A DNA stretch of 64,000 bases, taken from Henricia sp. BOLD:AAB3569. Lineage: Eukaryota; Echinodermata; Asteroidea; Spinulosida; Echinasteridae. Location of the stretch: the NCBI GenBank assembly GCA_037783545.1, contig JBBELK010000094.1, positions 186,001-250,000 of the forward strand, read 5' to 3'. The position numbers and the translations under genes were made by a program. The notes under the pieces were generated by a model. That model had not been told where the DNA came from, did not search any database, and saw only the letters and a program-made list of their open reading frames with translations. Shown here one piece after another: positions 11,751 through 21,924 of this stretch. How positions within the stretch are numbered: the stretch's first letter is position 1; every line of letters starts with the position of its first letter.

Positions 11751-11896
11751 GTGGAATTTCTTTTCGTTTTAGAACGACAGGTGCCAGTGTATTCACACTG
11801 AGCACAATAGAATTACATAACAACTGGCTATATAAACGCCACGTTCGCTTCAGTAGCTCACTCTCGGTCAATCGTGTCAACTTTGCTGTACAATCC
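11751..11896 (+). repeat. Split direct repeat A1
   Basis: Left terminus of the element, starting GTGGAATTTCTTTTCG and ending TGCTGTACAATCC. It contains TATATAA about 50 bases before its right end, a possible promoter. A2 at 13016-13161 matches it base for base as read. Confidence 0.85.
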
Positions 11897-11930
11897 TATT
11901 CTACACACGTCTTCACGCACCGCATCGAAC

Positions 11931-12301
11931 ATGTCCCTCGAACCGGGCGTCGGCGGTTCGGAGTCCGGTACCAGCAGTGATCAGATACTGAACGCTATCC
12001 AGGCCCTTTCTAAGTCATTAGACTTCAAGGTCGAATCGGCTTGCAAGAAGCAACGCTTATCAGACGTTCCGACGTTCAAACGCGACGGCATCAACAGCAG
12101 CACAAGCACTGCGAGAAGCTTCTTTCGCTTGTCGAGTCGGCCATTCAGAACATTGACAGCCTTGACATCGACTCGGCCAAGACCGACTGGAACGCCGCCG
12201 TGAAGTCCATCAAGGAACGTCAAAAGCTCATACGACTTGCTGACCGTTCTGATCTCGGCTGGGGAGTTGTGAAAGAGTACATCGCAGAAACGTCTAATTG
12301 A
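11931..12301 (+). pseudogene. Gag-like ORF of the DIRS/Ngaro-like element, frameshifted
   Basis: The first frame runs from an ATG at 11931 (MSLEPGVGGSESGTSSDQIL), with a predicted helix and a basic KKQRLSDVPTFKRDG stretch. Near 12085 the homology moves to another frame, which gives QQQHKHCEKLLSLVESAIQN, a helical spacer, RQKLIRLADRSDLGWGVV and a stop at 12301. The second half resembles the conserved end of Gag-like ORFs in DIRS and Ngaro elements. In active relatives an acidic tail and further ORFs follow; here they are absent. Confidence 0.6.
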
Positions 12302-12835
12302 GGCGGCATAGACATTTGCGTCCACCCAGTCGTATGGCACTGAGTTTATAACACATTTTATTCGATCGTTTGGTATCGAATTCGATTTGAGGGACAGCGG
12401 ATTTTTTGTCCGTCCAATATTGGCATCGAGCACATCGTTCAAAGTTTAATTTCACAATGTTTTAAAAATTGTTGATCTTTCCACACCGGAATTGGCAATC
12501 GTAATTTGTTATTTAATACCTTTTTTACCTTTGTTGTTTTTTCCGCGTTCCGTGTGCACCGAAGGCCAGTAAACGTCTATTTGAGGCGGCATAGACATTT
12601 GCGTATACCCAGTCGTATGGCACTGAGTTTATAACACATTTTATTCGATCGTTTGGTATCGAATTCGATTTGAGGGACAGCGGATTTATTTTATTTTAAT
12701 TTATTTTTGTCCGTCCAATATTTGGCATCGAGCACATCGTTCAAAGTTTAATCTCACAATGCTTAATTGTTGATCTTTCCACACCGGACTGGCAATCGTA
12801 ATTTGTTATTTAATACCTTTTTACCTTCGTTGTCT
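12296..12835 (+). repeat. Tandem duplication inside the DIRS/Ngaro-like element
   Basis: A unit of about 280 bp beginning GAGGCGGCATAGACATTTGC is present at about 12301 and again at about 12583. The second copy carries an extra TTTATTTTATTTTAATT insertion. It lies between the Gag-like ORF and repeat B1, where RT would be expected in a full element. Confidence 0.8.
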
Positions 12836-12880
12836 TTTGTTTCCCCTTTGCCCTTTCTTTTGCGACTTTCTATAGACTAT

Positions 12881-13161
12881 ACAGCAAGGTTCGCACAACG
12901 ACCTAGCCACTGTTCACCATTGGAAACATTTGACCTGTTTTTGTCCTTTTCTCGTCTCACATGAGGTATAAATAGAAAAGAAATGAATTTTCTGACGGAA
13001 GTATGGAGGAAGAAAGTGGAATTTCTTTTCGTTTTAGAACGACAGGTGCCAGTGTATTCACACTGAGCACAATAGAATTACATAACAACTGGCTATATAA
13101 ACGCCACGTTCGCTTCAGTAGCTCACTCTCGGTCAATCGTGTCAACTTTGCTGTACAATCC
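12881..13161 (+). repeat. Internal B1-A2 junction
   Basis: B1 (12881-13015) ends GGAGGAAGAAA and is followed without a gap by A2 (13016-13161). In split-direct-repeat elements this internal copy equals the junction of the circular DNA intermediate, so it records the two ends joined head to tail. Confidence 0.8.
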
Positions 13162-13642
13162 CGCCCACCCCATTTTCCCACTTCAATCGGAATTCGGACC
13201 GGGGGAGTGCACCCCTGTCGAGTGCCCTGGATGCACCCACGTTTCCTCCAATGGCTGGGGGTTTTTCGTGGCCACCGAGCGCCAGCACACAGTGCTGGTC
13301 CGACACTCGACCCGAATTCAGTTCCAGTTCCGACACACGTGTTTTATTTTCTCTTTTCAGCTTGATTGATTCTGACCGATTTTAGCACGGTGATAATTAT
13401 TGAACTTCGACACTTTATTGTCGAGACCTAGACACTGAACTTTTTTATTTGTTTACAGCTCGTAATTCATACGTCAAACTTGGTTCAGATGCTAGTTTGA
13501 TAGCCTCTAAATCGATAGGCCTTTAATACGGCTTACACCAGACGCGTATAATTATTGTTTTCAACCACATTTGAAGGATATTACATTTGTGCATATAATT
13601 TGATCCTAATCAAGCTGATTAGCGGAGTTTAAAATAAATCGA

Positions 13643-13777
13643 ACAGCAAGGTTCGCACAACGACCTAGCCACTGTTCACCATTGGAAACATTTGACCTGT
13701 TTTTGTCCTTTTCTCGTCTCACATGAGGTATAAATAGAAAAGAAATGAATTTTCTGACGGAAGTATGGAGGAAGAAA
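13643..13777 (+). repeat. Split direct repeat B2
   Basis: Right terminus, starting ACAGCAAGGTTCGCAC and ending GGAGGAAGAAA, immediately before ACTATACATTCTGG of the host repeat. It matches B1. Confidence 0.85.
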
Positions 13778-14830
13778 ACTATACATTCTGGTGAAAGTCT
13801 GCCGTAGGGCCTATGTCTGTATCTAATTTACTAACGATTCAGCTTGGTTTGATAGGCATTGTTGCTGGTAAGTGTAAAAACTGAGATTCTCAGTTTCGTT
13901 GAACTTTGACCTCCAATTGACCCCAGAAGGAAGGGTCAGATGAAAATGCCCACACAAAGAAAATTGTAGCACAGAATGTCATCTGTAAACCTGCCAAATA
14001 CGAAGATCCTGGGTCACGTGGTTTTCAAGACGGAAGCATTTTAAAATATGCATATTTTGTTTTTTTGGGGGGTGTAATTTGATACTTGATGACGTCACGA
14101 TGACGTCACGCTTGATGCCATCATAATATTATACACGCTGGTGAAAGTCTGCCATAGGACCTATGCCTGTACTTAGTTACTTAAAGATTCAGCTTGGTTT
14201 GATGGGCATTGTTGCTCAATAAGTGCAAAAATTGCGATTTTCGTTTTCGTTGAACTTTGACCTCAGATTGACCCCAGAAGGAAGGGTCAGATGAAAATGC
14301 CCACACGAAGAAAATCGTAGGCCATGATCTTATCTATAAGCCTGTCAAATACGAAAATCATGGGTCACGTGGTTTTCCAGACGGAAGCATTTTAAAACAT
14401 GCATATTTTGGTCATTTTTGGGTTGTAATTTGATACCTAATGACGTCACAATGACGTCACCCTTGTATGCACATCTTCACATTGGGGTTGATGTTCCTAC
14501 AAAGTTTCAAGTTGATAGCTTGAACCGTTTTGAAGAAAAGCTCTGGAAACGTTTGAGTGGAAAAAGAAAAAAAAAAAAACTAGAGCTTCGCGTTTGTGTT
14601 TTTTACAAACGCAAGGTGATCGGGTGACATAAACATTGAAATGATGATGACGACACAGTTTTGAGATTGTTTGAAAACTTGAGTTGTTTGTTGTTGAAAA
14701 AAGTATTGGAATTCTCAAGACATGACTCTGACTATTCAACGCTAAAATTGATATAGCTGAATGATATAGCTGAATGATATAGCTGAACAAGTGATAAATA
14801 AAGGCCAGTAACATTATTTGAGGTATTGTA

Positions 14831-14954
14831 TTACTCATCTTCAAGGTCAAAAGTCAATTTAAAGAAGTGGAGGATGCGGATGCTAGTGTGATATTCCGAG
14901 GTGGAGGGTTTTCCTGGTTTTCTTCTGGCTCGGCCATAGTCTTTAATCTTGATA
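14831..14954 (-). CDS. Possible terminal exon, unrecognised
   Basis: On the minus strand a good acceptor (pyrimidine tract, TCTACTTCCAG) at 14955 is followed by an open frame reading IKIKDYGRARRKPGKPSTSE, then YHTSIRILHFFKLTFDLEDE, and a stop at 14831. The basic, then hydrophobic, then acidic C-terminus is plausible. I recognise no family and find no upstream exon. The 27-bp direct repeat GTAGAGACAACAGGATA.. lies over the acceptor side. It could equally be a chance ORF. Confidence 0.25.
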
Positions 14955-14959
14955 CTGGA

Positions 14960-16034
14960 AGTAGAGACAACAGGATAGTTTATTAAGTAGAGACAACAGG
15001 ATATTTTATTATACCATGCCCTCACTTAAGATTTAGTTAACTTTCTCCTTTTTTTTTCCTTTTCTTTTTTTAATGACCTGACTGAAACAATTAGGGCGGC
15101 TATGAGTATGACTTTTAAAAACTTGTAAGTTGTAGGCCTATTCTCTTTATTACTTAAAGTTTGGTTTGTATTTATTGTTTTAATTGTATTTACAGCTGAT
15201 ATAGTGAACAAAATAAAACAAATCAATTCGACAACCAAAACAAAAAAATTCAATTTGAATTTTGATTACTTAGATCTGCCCCTCCAGGAATGCGGAAAAA
15301 CATACCTCTAGTAATAATGGTATCGCCCAAAAAAAGGCATTGTGCATCCTATGTACGAACTACGATTGTACCATTTTTTTAAAATTTGGGGAGGGTTATA
15401 CCTTCCTTTCAAAATTTAACGGACACGAGGCCTAAAAAATTCGGCTAATTGTAATTCTGACGTCCCTAGAAATATATCCGGCATATATGTGAGATGTGTA
15501 TTTTGTTATAAAATTACCAAAACAGCATGATTTTAAGACTTAGTGGTTGACACAACCAGATTCCAACGACCGGGGTCACGCCATGCATCACGCCGTCCTT
15601 TTACGGGCGAGTGCCCGCCAACACACACACGTACAGCGTGGCGTTCGTGTCTATCAAAAGAGCTTTTGAAAGGGTATAGAAAATACGCTCTCCGTAAAAA
15701 AATAAACACATTTAACATTCCAAACTCGCACAAATAATTGTTAAGACATGTAAAATTCATTCAGTGAAACCTCCTACCTTTCAAAATGAAGATTTCACCT
15801 CAAGAAATTGAGTTTACTTTCCCTTTTTCGTAACTTCGGTTGTAGACCACCTACCGATAACAAGGACGCAATGACGTGTACAGTACCCCTTCAGCTATTC
15901 AGGGAAACCCTTTTTATGTACGTCACAAGTATTCGGATCCGCGGAAAGCACCCGAAGTGCATGCGCGCCCAGCCGAGCGGCAATTTTTATGGGCCGAATA
16001 CTCGCGATCGCAACGCTTTGGGAAAAGCTGGTTG
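14960..16034. other. Non-coding interval
   Basis: AT-rich sequence with a short duplication (GTAGAGACAACAGGATA, twice, near 14963-15004). CATACCTCTAGT at 15301-15312 complements the left end of composite copy A (ACTAGAGGTATG at 10369) and may mark its far end. No gene is seen. Confidence 0.4.
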
Positions 16035-16043
16035 GGGCGAGAG

Positions 16044-16742
16044 TAGTCTTGGCCCAAGACTACTCTAGTCGATATTGGTTTGTGTACGCGTTGGCCATTC
16101 CCAGTAGTGGGCCCTCTTGCAGCACTAACTGGCCAGCCCTTTGCTCACTAGAGTAGTCTTGGGAATTTCTCCCGGAAGTTCAGCATTGGGGGCGGTACCG
16201 TTTTATGTAAATAGCTGCATAGGGTTTTATGATGGCACACAAGGGACATGGCATACCACAGATATCTTTGCAAATATTTGCAATGTCGCAATTATCTTCA
16301 TAAACAAATGTATTTTGCGATGTCATACGCCTTTGCAAACATGTTTGTAAATATATTCGCAAACATTTGCCAAGAAACTTATGCCATCGAAAATATTAGC
16401 AACGATAAAACGGTCATGTTCGATGATTCTTGTAAGCCGCCTTATATTTTTCAAACCATTCGAAGCGCGTGCACGCGGTGTATTTGGGTCACGCTCTGCG
16501 GTCGACGCGCTGTATTTGGGTCGTTCGCTGCATTCCCACGCTCTGCTGTATTTGGGTCACTCGCTGATTGGTTCCCTAGGAAAGCCTAGGCAAAAACAAA
16601 GAAAAAGTTAAAACTTCCTGGAGAAATTCCCAAGACTACTCTAGTGAGCAAAGACTGGTCCGTTAGTGCTGCAAGAGGGCGCACTATATGGCCAACGCGT
16701 ACACAAACCAATATCGACTAGAGTAGTCTTGGGCCAAGACTA
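16044..16742. mobile_element. Long-TIR DNA transposon with 9-bp target duplication
   Basis: The left TIR begins TAGTCTTGGCCCAAGACTAC at 16044. The right TIR is its inverted complement ending CCAAGACTA at 16742. Homology runs about 130 bp on each side, and each arm carries an internal CTAGAGTAGTCTTGGG repeat. The element is flanked by GGGCGAGAG at 16035-16043 and 16743-16751. Long TIRs and a 9-bp duplication fit a Mutator-like (MULE) non-autonomous element, though the superfamily is an inference. The 430-bp interior has no transposase and holds a GTATTTGGGTC short repeat near 16480-16550. Confidence 0.85.
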
Positions 16743-16751
16743 GGGCGAGAG

Positions 16752-17690
16752 TAGTTCATTCATAAAAGCCTGGGCTGTCGGTCATACCTCCGACGGCTGT
16801 TTTATGTACGTTAGTGAATGACTGAAACTCTAAGCTTTCTAATGAACTGTTGCTCGTTAGATTTGGACAGGTAAAAGTGGATGAATTTTTGAGATGAAAA
16901 ATAGTAAGATTTTGGTGCGGGCTGTGCGCTGTGTGTGCAGAGGGCTTCAGTCTCGTACAATCGAACTGAAAAACTGATGACGTCATAATTGTCAATCTCA
17001 TCATAACGTTACTATTGTGTGCACAGATTGTTAAAGTATCTACTGAAGAACAAGTTTTGACATGTAGGCCTAGGCCCATATGTGGTGAAAGAATCTTTAC
17101 AATATCTATTACAGTTCTAAAGATTTTGTCATTTGAGATCATATTACTGTAGTATATCGCCGTGTGGGGAGTTGGGGTTCAATTGCATCTAGAATAAACT
17201 GACGCTCCAGTCAACTTGAGTTGCGGTCCACCATGTCCATTTTATTTCCAACACAGCAACGATTTCCAGCATGTCACATTCACAGTTTTCGGGGAGAAGA
17301 CATATTTACTCTGGTCCGCCGACTAAGGCTAGCCGTACATAATTACACCCAAGATACAACAGCTAAGTCACCAAAAGTAAATGCCCTTGTGCTATCTAGT
17401 GTTTATTCAACTTTCATGGCGATGATGCCACGGCAACGAGCAGTTTTACATCTTCAAAAGTCAAATTTTCTGAGTTGTAAATCAAGCCCTGCTTATTATG
17501 TCTCGTCTGTCTGACTTATTCACTACTAAAAGATACATTATGACCTCTGACCCGAGACAGGCGCCTAGATACAAGTTCTATTATTAGAAGTCGAGCACTA
17601 TATATGGGCGCAAATCGTCAGATTAGTGGAGGCTTGGCATAGCGCCCTCAAACGACTGAGTTAGCTTAATTATCAAGGGACCCAACAAAT
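16752..17690. other. Interval with diverged composite-repeat remnants
   Basis: From about 16970 to 17140 there are TGACGTCATAAT, GTGCACAGATTGTT and AAGAATC..AATATCT sequences resembling the 490-bp module of the composite repeat. The interval 17150-17690 is unrelated and shows no gene. Copy B may start here and have been interrupted. Confidence 0.4.
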
Positions 17691-19500
17691 AATTTCTCCA
17701 CATTACGTAACCACCGTGCACGTGATGACGTCATCAGTAGTATATATGTAGTCATAAAGTCAACATGTGAGGGAACATTTCGTTCCGTAGAAAAATGGTC
17801 AAATTCCCTACCACTTTGGCTCTATTTGCATTCAAAGTGCTAAAAAAGTGTACATTTTCGAACCTCTTCCGGTTTGGACCGGAGGTTTGGGTCACACAGG
17901 GGTCATGCCATTGTATGATTTGTTCAGTTTATTGCGACCTATCATGCTGTGAAAGAATTGTTCAAGTATCTATTACGATTCTTGAGATATGAATTTTTGA
18001 AATAATAACCATTTAATTTTTGTAATTTGACACCTGTGACGATATCATGACGTCACAATGTTGTGCACAAATTGTTCAACAATTTGATAAACATCAAGTT
18101 CTTAAATGTGGCGAAAAAATCACGCAAATATCTGCTGTAGTTCTCAAGATACAGCATTTGTAAACAATTCAGCTCCAAATTTGCGTATTTTGACACCACA
18201 TTACGTAACTACCGTCCATGTGATGACGTCACCAATGGTATAGTCAAAAAGTCCACATGTGTGGAAACATTTCGTTCCGTAGAAATATGGTCAAATTCAC
18301 TACCACTTTGAATCTATTTGCATTCAAAACGCTTTAAAAAATGCACATTTTCGAACAACTTCCGGTTTGGACCGGAAGTAGGCGTCACACAGGGGTCATG
18401 ACATTGTATGATTTGTTCAGTTCATTTAGACTTATCATGTTGTGAAAGAATTGTTCAAGTATCTATTACGGTTCTTGAGATATGAATTTTGGAAATAATA
18501 ACCTTTGAATTTTTGTAATTTGACACCTGATGACGTCATGATTACGTCACACTTGATGCCATCATGATACTATACATTCTGGTGAAAGTCTGCCGTAGGG
18601 CCTATGTCTGTATCTAATTTACTAACGATTCAGCTTGGTTTGATGGGCATTGTTACTGGTAAGTGTAAAAACTGAGATTCTCAGTTTCGTTGAACTTTGA
18701 CCTCCAATTGACCCCAGAAGGAAGGGTCAGATGACAATGCCCACACAAAGAAAATTGTAGAACAGAATGTCATCTATAAACCTGCCAAATACGAAGATCA
18801 TGGGTCACGTGGTTTTCAAGACGGAAGCATTTTAAAATATGCATACTTTGGTTTTTTGGGGGGTGTAATTTGATACTTGATGACGTCACGATAACGTCAC
18901 GCTTGATGCCATCATAATATTATACACGCTGGTGAAAGTCTGCCATAGGACCTATGTCTGTACCTAGTTACTTAAAGATTCAGCTTGGTTTGATGGGCAT
19001 TGTTGCTCAATAAGTGCAAAAATTGAGATTTTCGTTTTCGTTGAACTTTGACCTCAGATTGACCCCAGAAGGAAGGGTCAGATGAAAATGCCCACACGAA
19101 GAAAATTGTAGGCCATGATCTGATATATAAGCCTGTCAAATACGAAGATCATGGGTCACGTGGTTTTCTAGACGGAAGCATTTTAAAACATGCATATTTT
19201 AGTCATATTTGGGTTGTAATTTGATACCCGATGACGTCACAATGACGTCACACTTCAGTGCACACCTTCACATTGGGATTGATGTTCCTACCAAGTTTCA
19301 AGTTGATAGCTTGAACCGTTTTGAAGAAAAGCTCTGGAAACGTTTGAGTGGAAAAAGAAGAAAAAAAAAAAAAAAAAAAAAAAAGAAATCGTACAATAGT
19401 AATAGGTGATCGGAATGAGTTCCGATCACCTAAAAAAAAAAAATAAAGAAATCGTACGAGAGTAATAGGTGATCGGGCTGTTGGCCCGATCACCTAATAA
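17691..19500. mobile_element. TGACGTCA-rich composite repeat, copy B (uninterrupted)
   Basis: Same module order as copy A: two 490-bp modules (CATTTCGTTCCGTAG at 17779 and 18268), then two 350-bp modules (CTGGTGAAAGTCTGCC near 18580 and 18930), then an A-rich end. It terminates in two perfect hairpins built on AGGTGATCGG..CCGATCACCT (about 19405-19431 and 19467-19495). At 18561-18580 it keeps the unoccupied site equivalent to the insertion point in copy A. Confidence 0.75.
19405..19496. repeat. Paired GGTGATCGG hairpins at the end of copy B
   Basis: Two short palindromes, AGGTGATCGGAA..TTCCGATCACCT and AGGTGATCGGGC..GCCCGATCACCT, are separated by an A-rich spacer with an AAATCGTAC word repeated before each. 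The same GGTGATCGGG word occurs once near each end of copy A. Confidence 0.75.
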
Positions 19501-19733
19501 TAGACAATGTATTAAACATGCTTATGGGTTTGTCTGGTGAAGTTAATTTTTGGGGTTTTTTGTTGGCTATTTCTATCGCAGTGAATTATATCCCGGCCAA
19601 AATACCTAGAAAAGCAAAAATACAGGCTACAGAGCTCGTTATTCATTCCCATGATCATTTCATGTGCAGCATTTGAATGATGTGCACAATAATTCAGACA
19701 TACACGCGTATTGAGCTCGTGCCAATGACGTCA

Positions 19734-19922
19734 TTTTGGGAGTCAAATAATGCCGCGTCGTTCTGGAAGCAATGTGCGTGCGCGTCGTGTGTGTCTATAG
19801 CGCGCGTAATGCGCTATGCTGAGGCTTCCATTGGTGAATTAAACCACATTACGCCCACCAGAGACACACAACGCGCACGCACATCGCTTCCACAATGACT
19901 CAGCATTATTTGACTCCCAAAA
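19734..19922. mobile_element. Foldback MITE, ATTTTGGGAGTCAAATAATG ends
   Basis: The arm ATTTTGGGAGTCAAATAATG at 19734 is the inverted complement of CATTATTTGACTCCCAAAAT ending at 19922. Homology continues inward through GAAGCAATGTGCGTGCGCG and GACACACA words. No coding content. Confidence 0.75.
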
Positions 19923-20599
19923 TGGCGTATTCGCACGTGTTCGAAGGGGGTCAATAGGGGCCTACCTAAAGTATCTCAAGAGTGACATGGGACCTTAAAG
20001 TAATTGTTTGGTTAATTTGGTGTTGCTCGAAATTTGTTCGAAATACGGCGCAGCCGATGCGCGTCACAAAAAAATACGCTCAAAATTCTGATGCACGTGG
20101 CGATTTGTAGGAAGTGACGTCATTAATTTGAACGTGATCAATATGTGGGTTGTGCAATGGTCAAACTGTATGCATGATGAGCGCATGTACGTGTATACAG
20201 CCTGCGCTAGACTGATTCCCGGCGTCAGTGGAATCCTCGACGATTCTCGCGTGACTTTGCGTGAACTATCACGTCGCCTCACCTCGCCTCACATCGCCCC
20301 AGCTCCCCAGACACTCCACTTTCGTCCAATTTCAATCCCCCGCTTTCTCGCGGGATCTACTATTTCTCGCGTGACTATGCACAGAGGTGGTTACTGTTAT
20401 CTCGGAGGATGTTTTTAAAAAAGAAAACTCCCGCCCGAATATCACCCGTGCAAAATTCTCGCGAGACCAAATTAATCTCGCGTTACTTTTCATCGGGACG
20501 TAAAGTAGCTGTGATGTCGGAGGAATTTCTTTTTTAAGGCAAATCCTCGAAAATTCTTGCGTGACTTTGCCTGAACTATCACGTCACCTCACCTCGCTA

Positions 20600-21313
20600 T
20601 AGCGTACATCGACCTTGCAACTGGAAGCAACTCAACTGATCCGTTGCTGTCGATGTGTGCATAGCGCGCTCATCGACAGCAACTCATTAGTTGCACAACT
20701 AGCGGCAACTGGAAGCATCCAGCTATGTTTACATTTCGAGAGCGTGCACATCGACACGGCAACTAGAGTACATTGACCTTGCAACTGGAAGCAACTGTTG
20801 CTTGCAGTTGCTGTCGATGTGCGCGCATGTGATCAGATGCACGCGTGCAACTGACAGCAACTAGTTGCAAGTACGCATACATTGACGCAACTGACCGCAA
20901 CTGGGTATAACTAGTTGCCAGAAAGTAGAACATAATCAAGCAACTCGCGGCAACTGGGATTTTTCCAGTTGCCAGTACGCGCCATCAACCTTTTTGAGCA
21001 ACTGATCAGGGGCCAATTTCATGGCGCTGCTAAGCACAAAAAGTTGCTTAGCACAGGATTTTTTTGCTTTATAAAATGGATTTTAAGCCAAAATTACACG
21101 CCAACTTGTGTTCTTCGCAAGAGTAGGAGAATACCCTTTCAATACACATCACTTTTTGGCTGGCAATCTATTTTTGCAAAATAAAGCAAACAAATCCTGT
21201 GCTAAGCAAATTGTTGTGCTTAGCATCGCCATGAAATTGGCCCCAGTTGCTGCTAGTTGCCAAAAATGCCAGTTGCCACTAGTTGCTTCCAGTTGCAAGG
21301 TCGATGTACGCTA
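20600..21313. mobile_element. TIR element with GCAACTG internal repeats, hosting a nested MITE
   Basis: 33-bp perfect terminal inverted repeats (20600-20632 and 21281-21313) start TAGCGTACATCGACCTTGCA. The interior is full of GCAACTG and CAGTTGC words in both orientations. A second inverted-repeat element (21009-21244) is inserted within it. Confidence 0.85.
21009..21244. mobile_element. Nested MITE, GGGGCCAATTTCATGGCG ends
   Basis: GGGGCCAATTTCATGGCG..GCTAAGCA at the left is answered by TGCTTAGCATCGCCATGAAATT..GGCCCC at the right. Internal GTGCTAAGCA pairs extend the inverted repeat. It is related in wording to the element at 61901-62363. Confidence 0.8.
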
Positions 21314-21690
21314 GGCTTAAGAGCTACTGACCAGCAACAGTTAAAACCCCATAAAACTGCCCCAGCTGGTGTAGTTAGACTGCTATACCGTGTGTAGTGA
21401 AAATGGTTTTGGACGGTGGCTCTAGGTCCACTGACTACACACATGGGTTCTGGGGCAGTGGCACACTGGACGGTTTCAAGAGGTATAACAGTATAATGTT
21501 AATGCCGATAATCGTCATGATTTTCACGCACATACCCAATTGATTTGAAACGGCATCAGCACTCATTCCTGATTTCGACGTACCAGGTCACAAATGTTGT
21601 CTGGTCTGTTCGCCTTGTGCGACTTGATTGTATGAAGTTTTTGATATAGACTAACTTCTTAAACTAGTAGAAATGGTATGTCGATCTATA

Positions 21691-21832
21691 GACCCCTTGC
21701 ACGGGCGGCCATGACAGGGGTCAGTCACATTGTCACCGTGCATCATGCATGAGTAGGCACTTTGTGTATCTATTGTCACATCAATTAAATATGACAACCT
21801 GCCCCCTGTCATGGCCGGTGGTTCAAAGGGTC
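21691..21832. mobile_element. MITE at the FERRY3 stop codon, TA target duplication
   Basis: Left end GACCCCTTGCAC..GGCCATGACAGGGG; right end is the complement (CCCCCTGTCATGGCC..AAAGGGTC). TA at 21689-21690 and 21833-21834 fits a TA target duplication. The FERRY3 stop (TAG, minus strand, 21834-21832) consists of that TA plus the first base of the element. Confidence 0.8.
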
Positions 21833-21924
21833 TATTTGTGTTGCGACAGGTCCACTGCTCGAGACAGTCTGAAAATCTGTGGCAGTTGAGTACTTAGTTG
21901 GGCAAAAAGATCGTCCGAGATGCC
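21832..21924 (-). CDS. FERRY3: FERRY3 exon 12 (terminal)
   Basis: Residues 529-558: [20 protein letters not shown], then [10 protein letters not shown] and TAG. Acceptor TTTTTACAG. The length and the PQIFR core match the family C-terminus. The stop straddles the edge of the MITE at 21691-21832. Confidence 0.9.
   Translation of the reverse strand, partial: GISDDLFAQLSTQLPQIFRLSRAVDLSQHK

Larger units (their letters stand above)
11751..13777 (+). mobile_element. DIRS/Ngaro-like tyrosine-recombinase retrotransposon, non-autonomous, with split direct repeats
   Basis: Repeat A occurs at 11751-11896 and 13016-13161 (146 bp each, identical as read). Repeat B occurs at 12881-13015 and 13643-13777 (135 bp each, apparently identical). 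The order is A1..B1-A2..B2, with B1 abutting A2 exactly: the split-direct-repeat layout of PAT/Ngaro-type elements. The ORF after A1 has the KERQKLIRLADRSDLGWGVV pattern seen in Gag of such elements. No RT, RNase H or tyrosine recombinase is present. It sits in composite copy A between ..CATCGTGAT and ACTATACATT. The intact site in copy B (18561-18580) shows no target duplication. Confidence 0.75.
10368..14640. mobile_element. TGACGTCA-rich composite repeat, copy A (split by insertion)
   Basis: It begins CTAGAGGTATGACG and ends near ACAAACGCAAGGTGATCGGG. The left module is about 490 bp, repeated (marker CATTTCGTTCCGTAG at 10961 and 11452). The right module is about 350 bp, repeated (marker CTGGTGAAAGTCTGCC near 13789 and 14140). 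TGACGTCA or near matches recur throughout. The 2027-bp element at 11751-13777 divides it. The GGTGATCGGG word occurs near both outer ends. No transposase is seen. It may be a large non-autonomous DNA transposon. Confidence 0.7.

Noticed and set aside
12957..13369. A separate gene using MSTLLYNP or CPGCTHVSS sequences
   Set aside because: The start lies in split repeat A2, uses a GTG, and the ORF is short with no conserved domain; best seen as element interior.
11751..13777. LTR retrotransposon or solo LTR
   Set aside because: Termini are not direct repeats of each other; the internal B1-A2 block holds both ends, there is no target duplication, and no TG..CA ends or primer site are seen.
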